From: Baffinella frigidus
Lineage: Eukaryota > Cryptophyceae > Cryptomonadales > Baffinellaceae
Direction: 5' to 3'
Length of the DNA: 37,549 bases
Assembly: GCA_026770585.1 (NCBI GenBank)
Contig: MU646403.1
Coordinates: 211,739 to 249,287 of the forward strand
Of the stretch, positions 31,601 through 34,600 are shown one piece after another. The notes under the pieces were generated by a model. That model was given only the letters and a program-made list of their open reading frames with translations. It did no database searches and had not been told where the DNA came from. The position numbers and the translations under genes were made by a program. Within the stretch, counting starts at the first letter, position 1; each line of letters begins with the position of its first letter.

Positions 31601-34600
31601 GGAACCCCCCTAGGCCCCTACGGCCTACCGTAGGCTTAACTACCCGATTTTCAGGACGCCATCCTATGAATGTGCCATCTCACACGGAAACATATTTCAT
31701 TTGCGCATGTGCCATCTCACACCGAAAACTATTTAAGTTACCACACCTTGTGGCTATCTTATGGGTGGGTTTCGTGCTATGGTACAGCTATGTAGAGGCC
31801 AAGATAGCAAACCCATCCATAAGATAGCGCTGCACGTGCGATCTCATACAGATTCAAATTTAATTTAAATCACCTTTTTGCTATCTTGTGGGTGGGATTT
31901 GTACTGTGGTACAGCAAAGTAGTCCAAATCTAAGGCGGAAACATAGTGAATTTGAAACACGGTTTTGTGCTATCTTAAGGGTGGAATTTGATATCTTAGC
32001 CTTGACGAGTGGCTTTACCATAGCACGAACCCTACTCCTAGGATAGCAAAGGGGTGATTTAAATCAAATCTATTTCCGCATTAATCGTCTGCAGCGTCTC
32101 ACATTTCTCCCTCGGTCGCCGCGAAACCCCAAACCTTTAAACACCAAACCCTAAACCCCAAACCCCAAACCCTAACCCCTAAACCCTACACCCTAAATGA
32201 AACCTAACCCTTAAACCCTGAACCCCAAACCCTGAACCCCAAACCCTCAACCCTAAGCCCTAAACCCTAAACCCTAAACCCTAAACCCAAAACCCTAAAT
32301 CCTAAACCCTAAACCCCAAACCCCCAACCCAGATTCTGTCTCTGTTCGCGACTCTGATGGTGGAACCCTCGAGAGTTCTCGAAAAGATGTCCAACGCCAT
32401 GGGCAGGTTAACCCTGCTTCTAGCTCTCTCTTCTCCACCCTCTCTCTCCTCCACCCTCTCGCTCCGCTACCCTCTCTCTCCTCCACCCTCTCTCTCCTCT
32501 ACCCTCTCTCCCCCTCTACTCTCTCTCTCCTCTACCCTCGCTATCTCTCCTCTACCCTCTCTCTCCTCTACCCTCTCCCCCCTCTACTCTCTCTCTCCTC
32601 TACCCTCGCTGTCTCACCTCTACCGTCTCTGTCCTCTACCCTCTCTCTCCTCTACTCTATCTCTCCTCTACCTTCTCTCTCCTCTACTCTATCTATCTCT
32701 CCTCTACCCTCTATCTCTCCTCTACCCTCGCTCTCTCTCCTCTACCCTCTCTCTCTCCTCTACCCTCTCTCTCTTCTACCCTCTCTCTCCCGCCCTCTCT
32801 CTCCTCTACCCTCTCTCTCCTCTCCTCTCCTCCATCTCGCCTCTACCCTCTCTCTCTTCTACCCTCGTGGGTCAGCCGTCGAGACCCAGCGCTGCCTCAC
32901 GTGGTTTGACTGATTATTCTCAAGTTGACACACTGGGTGTTCGTTCAAATCCGTCAATTTTGGAGCGGGAAAGAGCCGGGCTCACCACACTGGTGAGCCC
33001 AACTAGACTGAGACGGAGCTAGACCACGCCAGGTCATAAGTGGGGTTTTCATGCACACTTGTTCGCGCGAAAAGTGTTTAGATGGCTTATCATGGTACAG
33101 ATTCTTTAAATTCCGCATGGCAAGGGCCCAAATTTCCAACACCTTTGGCGTGTTTCCCGGGAAGAATCAACTTGACTCGAAAATCGTGTAGTACAAAGAA
33201 ATTTCGACTTCTGACCTGGCGTGGGTTCCCCGCAGGTTGTTCGAAGTCCACGCGAAAAGCATCACAACTCTCAACTGTGGAACCGGTTCAAAATGTTACT
33301 TTCTTGCAACGAAAGTTACTACATAATTGGGTCTTACTAGTGACAGTAAAGCATCTGTGCAGTAATTTTCGTTCAACCATAAAAGTTTTAAAAAATTATC
33401 GTTTCCGGAGTTGAACTCAGTGGGTCTTTTGAGCGCCTCTGAGGCGGCTCGCGCGCGTTCGGACGCCTGATCGCTGGGGGGGTAACCCTAAACCCTAAAC
33501 TCTAAACCCTAAACCCTAAACCCTAAACCCTAACACCTAAACCCTGAATGTAAACCCACGGAGCAGAGGCTCGCAAGGGCACTGGTATGTCCGGCGGTGC
33601 ATCCTGACGACAATCACGCCCTTCGCTCTCGATGGCGACGCCAAGTCAATCGCCATGCTCCAGTCTGCTGTCACCGACAACAGGTCCCTCTACCTCTGTC
33701 TCCGTCTATTTCGGCTCACTAACTTGGTGAACCTGGGCAGATTTCCGCTCTCCAAAGTTGACGAGTGTGTACCGCAAACCTCAGCCTGTCAACTTGAGAA
33801 TAGTCCTCCTGGCGACAATCACGCCCGTCGCGCTCGATGGCGACGCCAAGTCCATCGCAATGCTCCAGACGGGCGCAGAGCGGCTGCCCAATATCAGATC
33901 GCGACGTTTCGTTGCTGTGGTACCAAATGAGTGTGCGTGACCCGGTGAGACGCAGCTCCTCGTCCTTTCCACGTCCGGGCGTTCCCCCAGAACCGAAAAC
34001 CCCGGTACAGAATCGAAAAACCTGGTACAAAATTAAAACCGATAAGTGCATCTGAATTTTTCACTGACGACCTGGCGCGGCCACAGTCCGCACGTGCGGA
34101 GAATCGCCGGGCGGTCGCTGCGCGAACTTAATACGGTCATGTATGTCAACTTAACGGCCGTGTATGTCAACTTAATACACCTCGCCTTTCCCCCCGTACA
34201 GCCCATACGTGCGGAGAATCGCCGAGCGGTCGCTGCGCGCCATCTACGTCAAAAACCACGAACGCGACAACCCCCAGCTGAAGTTCGTGAGCAGCCTGCC
34301 GGCCGTCACGGGATACGTCGTCGTGTTGGAGCCGGATGCGGAGCAGACGCTCCACAAAAAGGTGATGAGCCTCACTCGTGGCAGACTATTTGGGCTCGCA
34401 GATTTGGTGGCCCCGGGTCCTGATCTGCTCCAAAGTTGACGGGTTTGTACCGCAAATCTAGCATGTCAACTTGAGAATAGTCTGTCAGCCTGCCGGCTGT
34501 TACGGGATACGTCGTTGGAGCCGGACGCTGAGCAGACGCTTGACAAAACGGTGATGAGCCTCACTCGTGACAGACCGTTGTTACGTTGACATGCTGGGTT

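Noticed and set aside
32357-33022. 221-codon frame with LSLSSTLSP repeats
   Set aside because: This is a CT-rich minisatellite running on from a short exon with its own donor. Only the first part (to 32406) is taken as coding.
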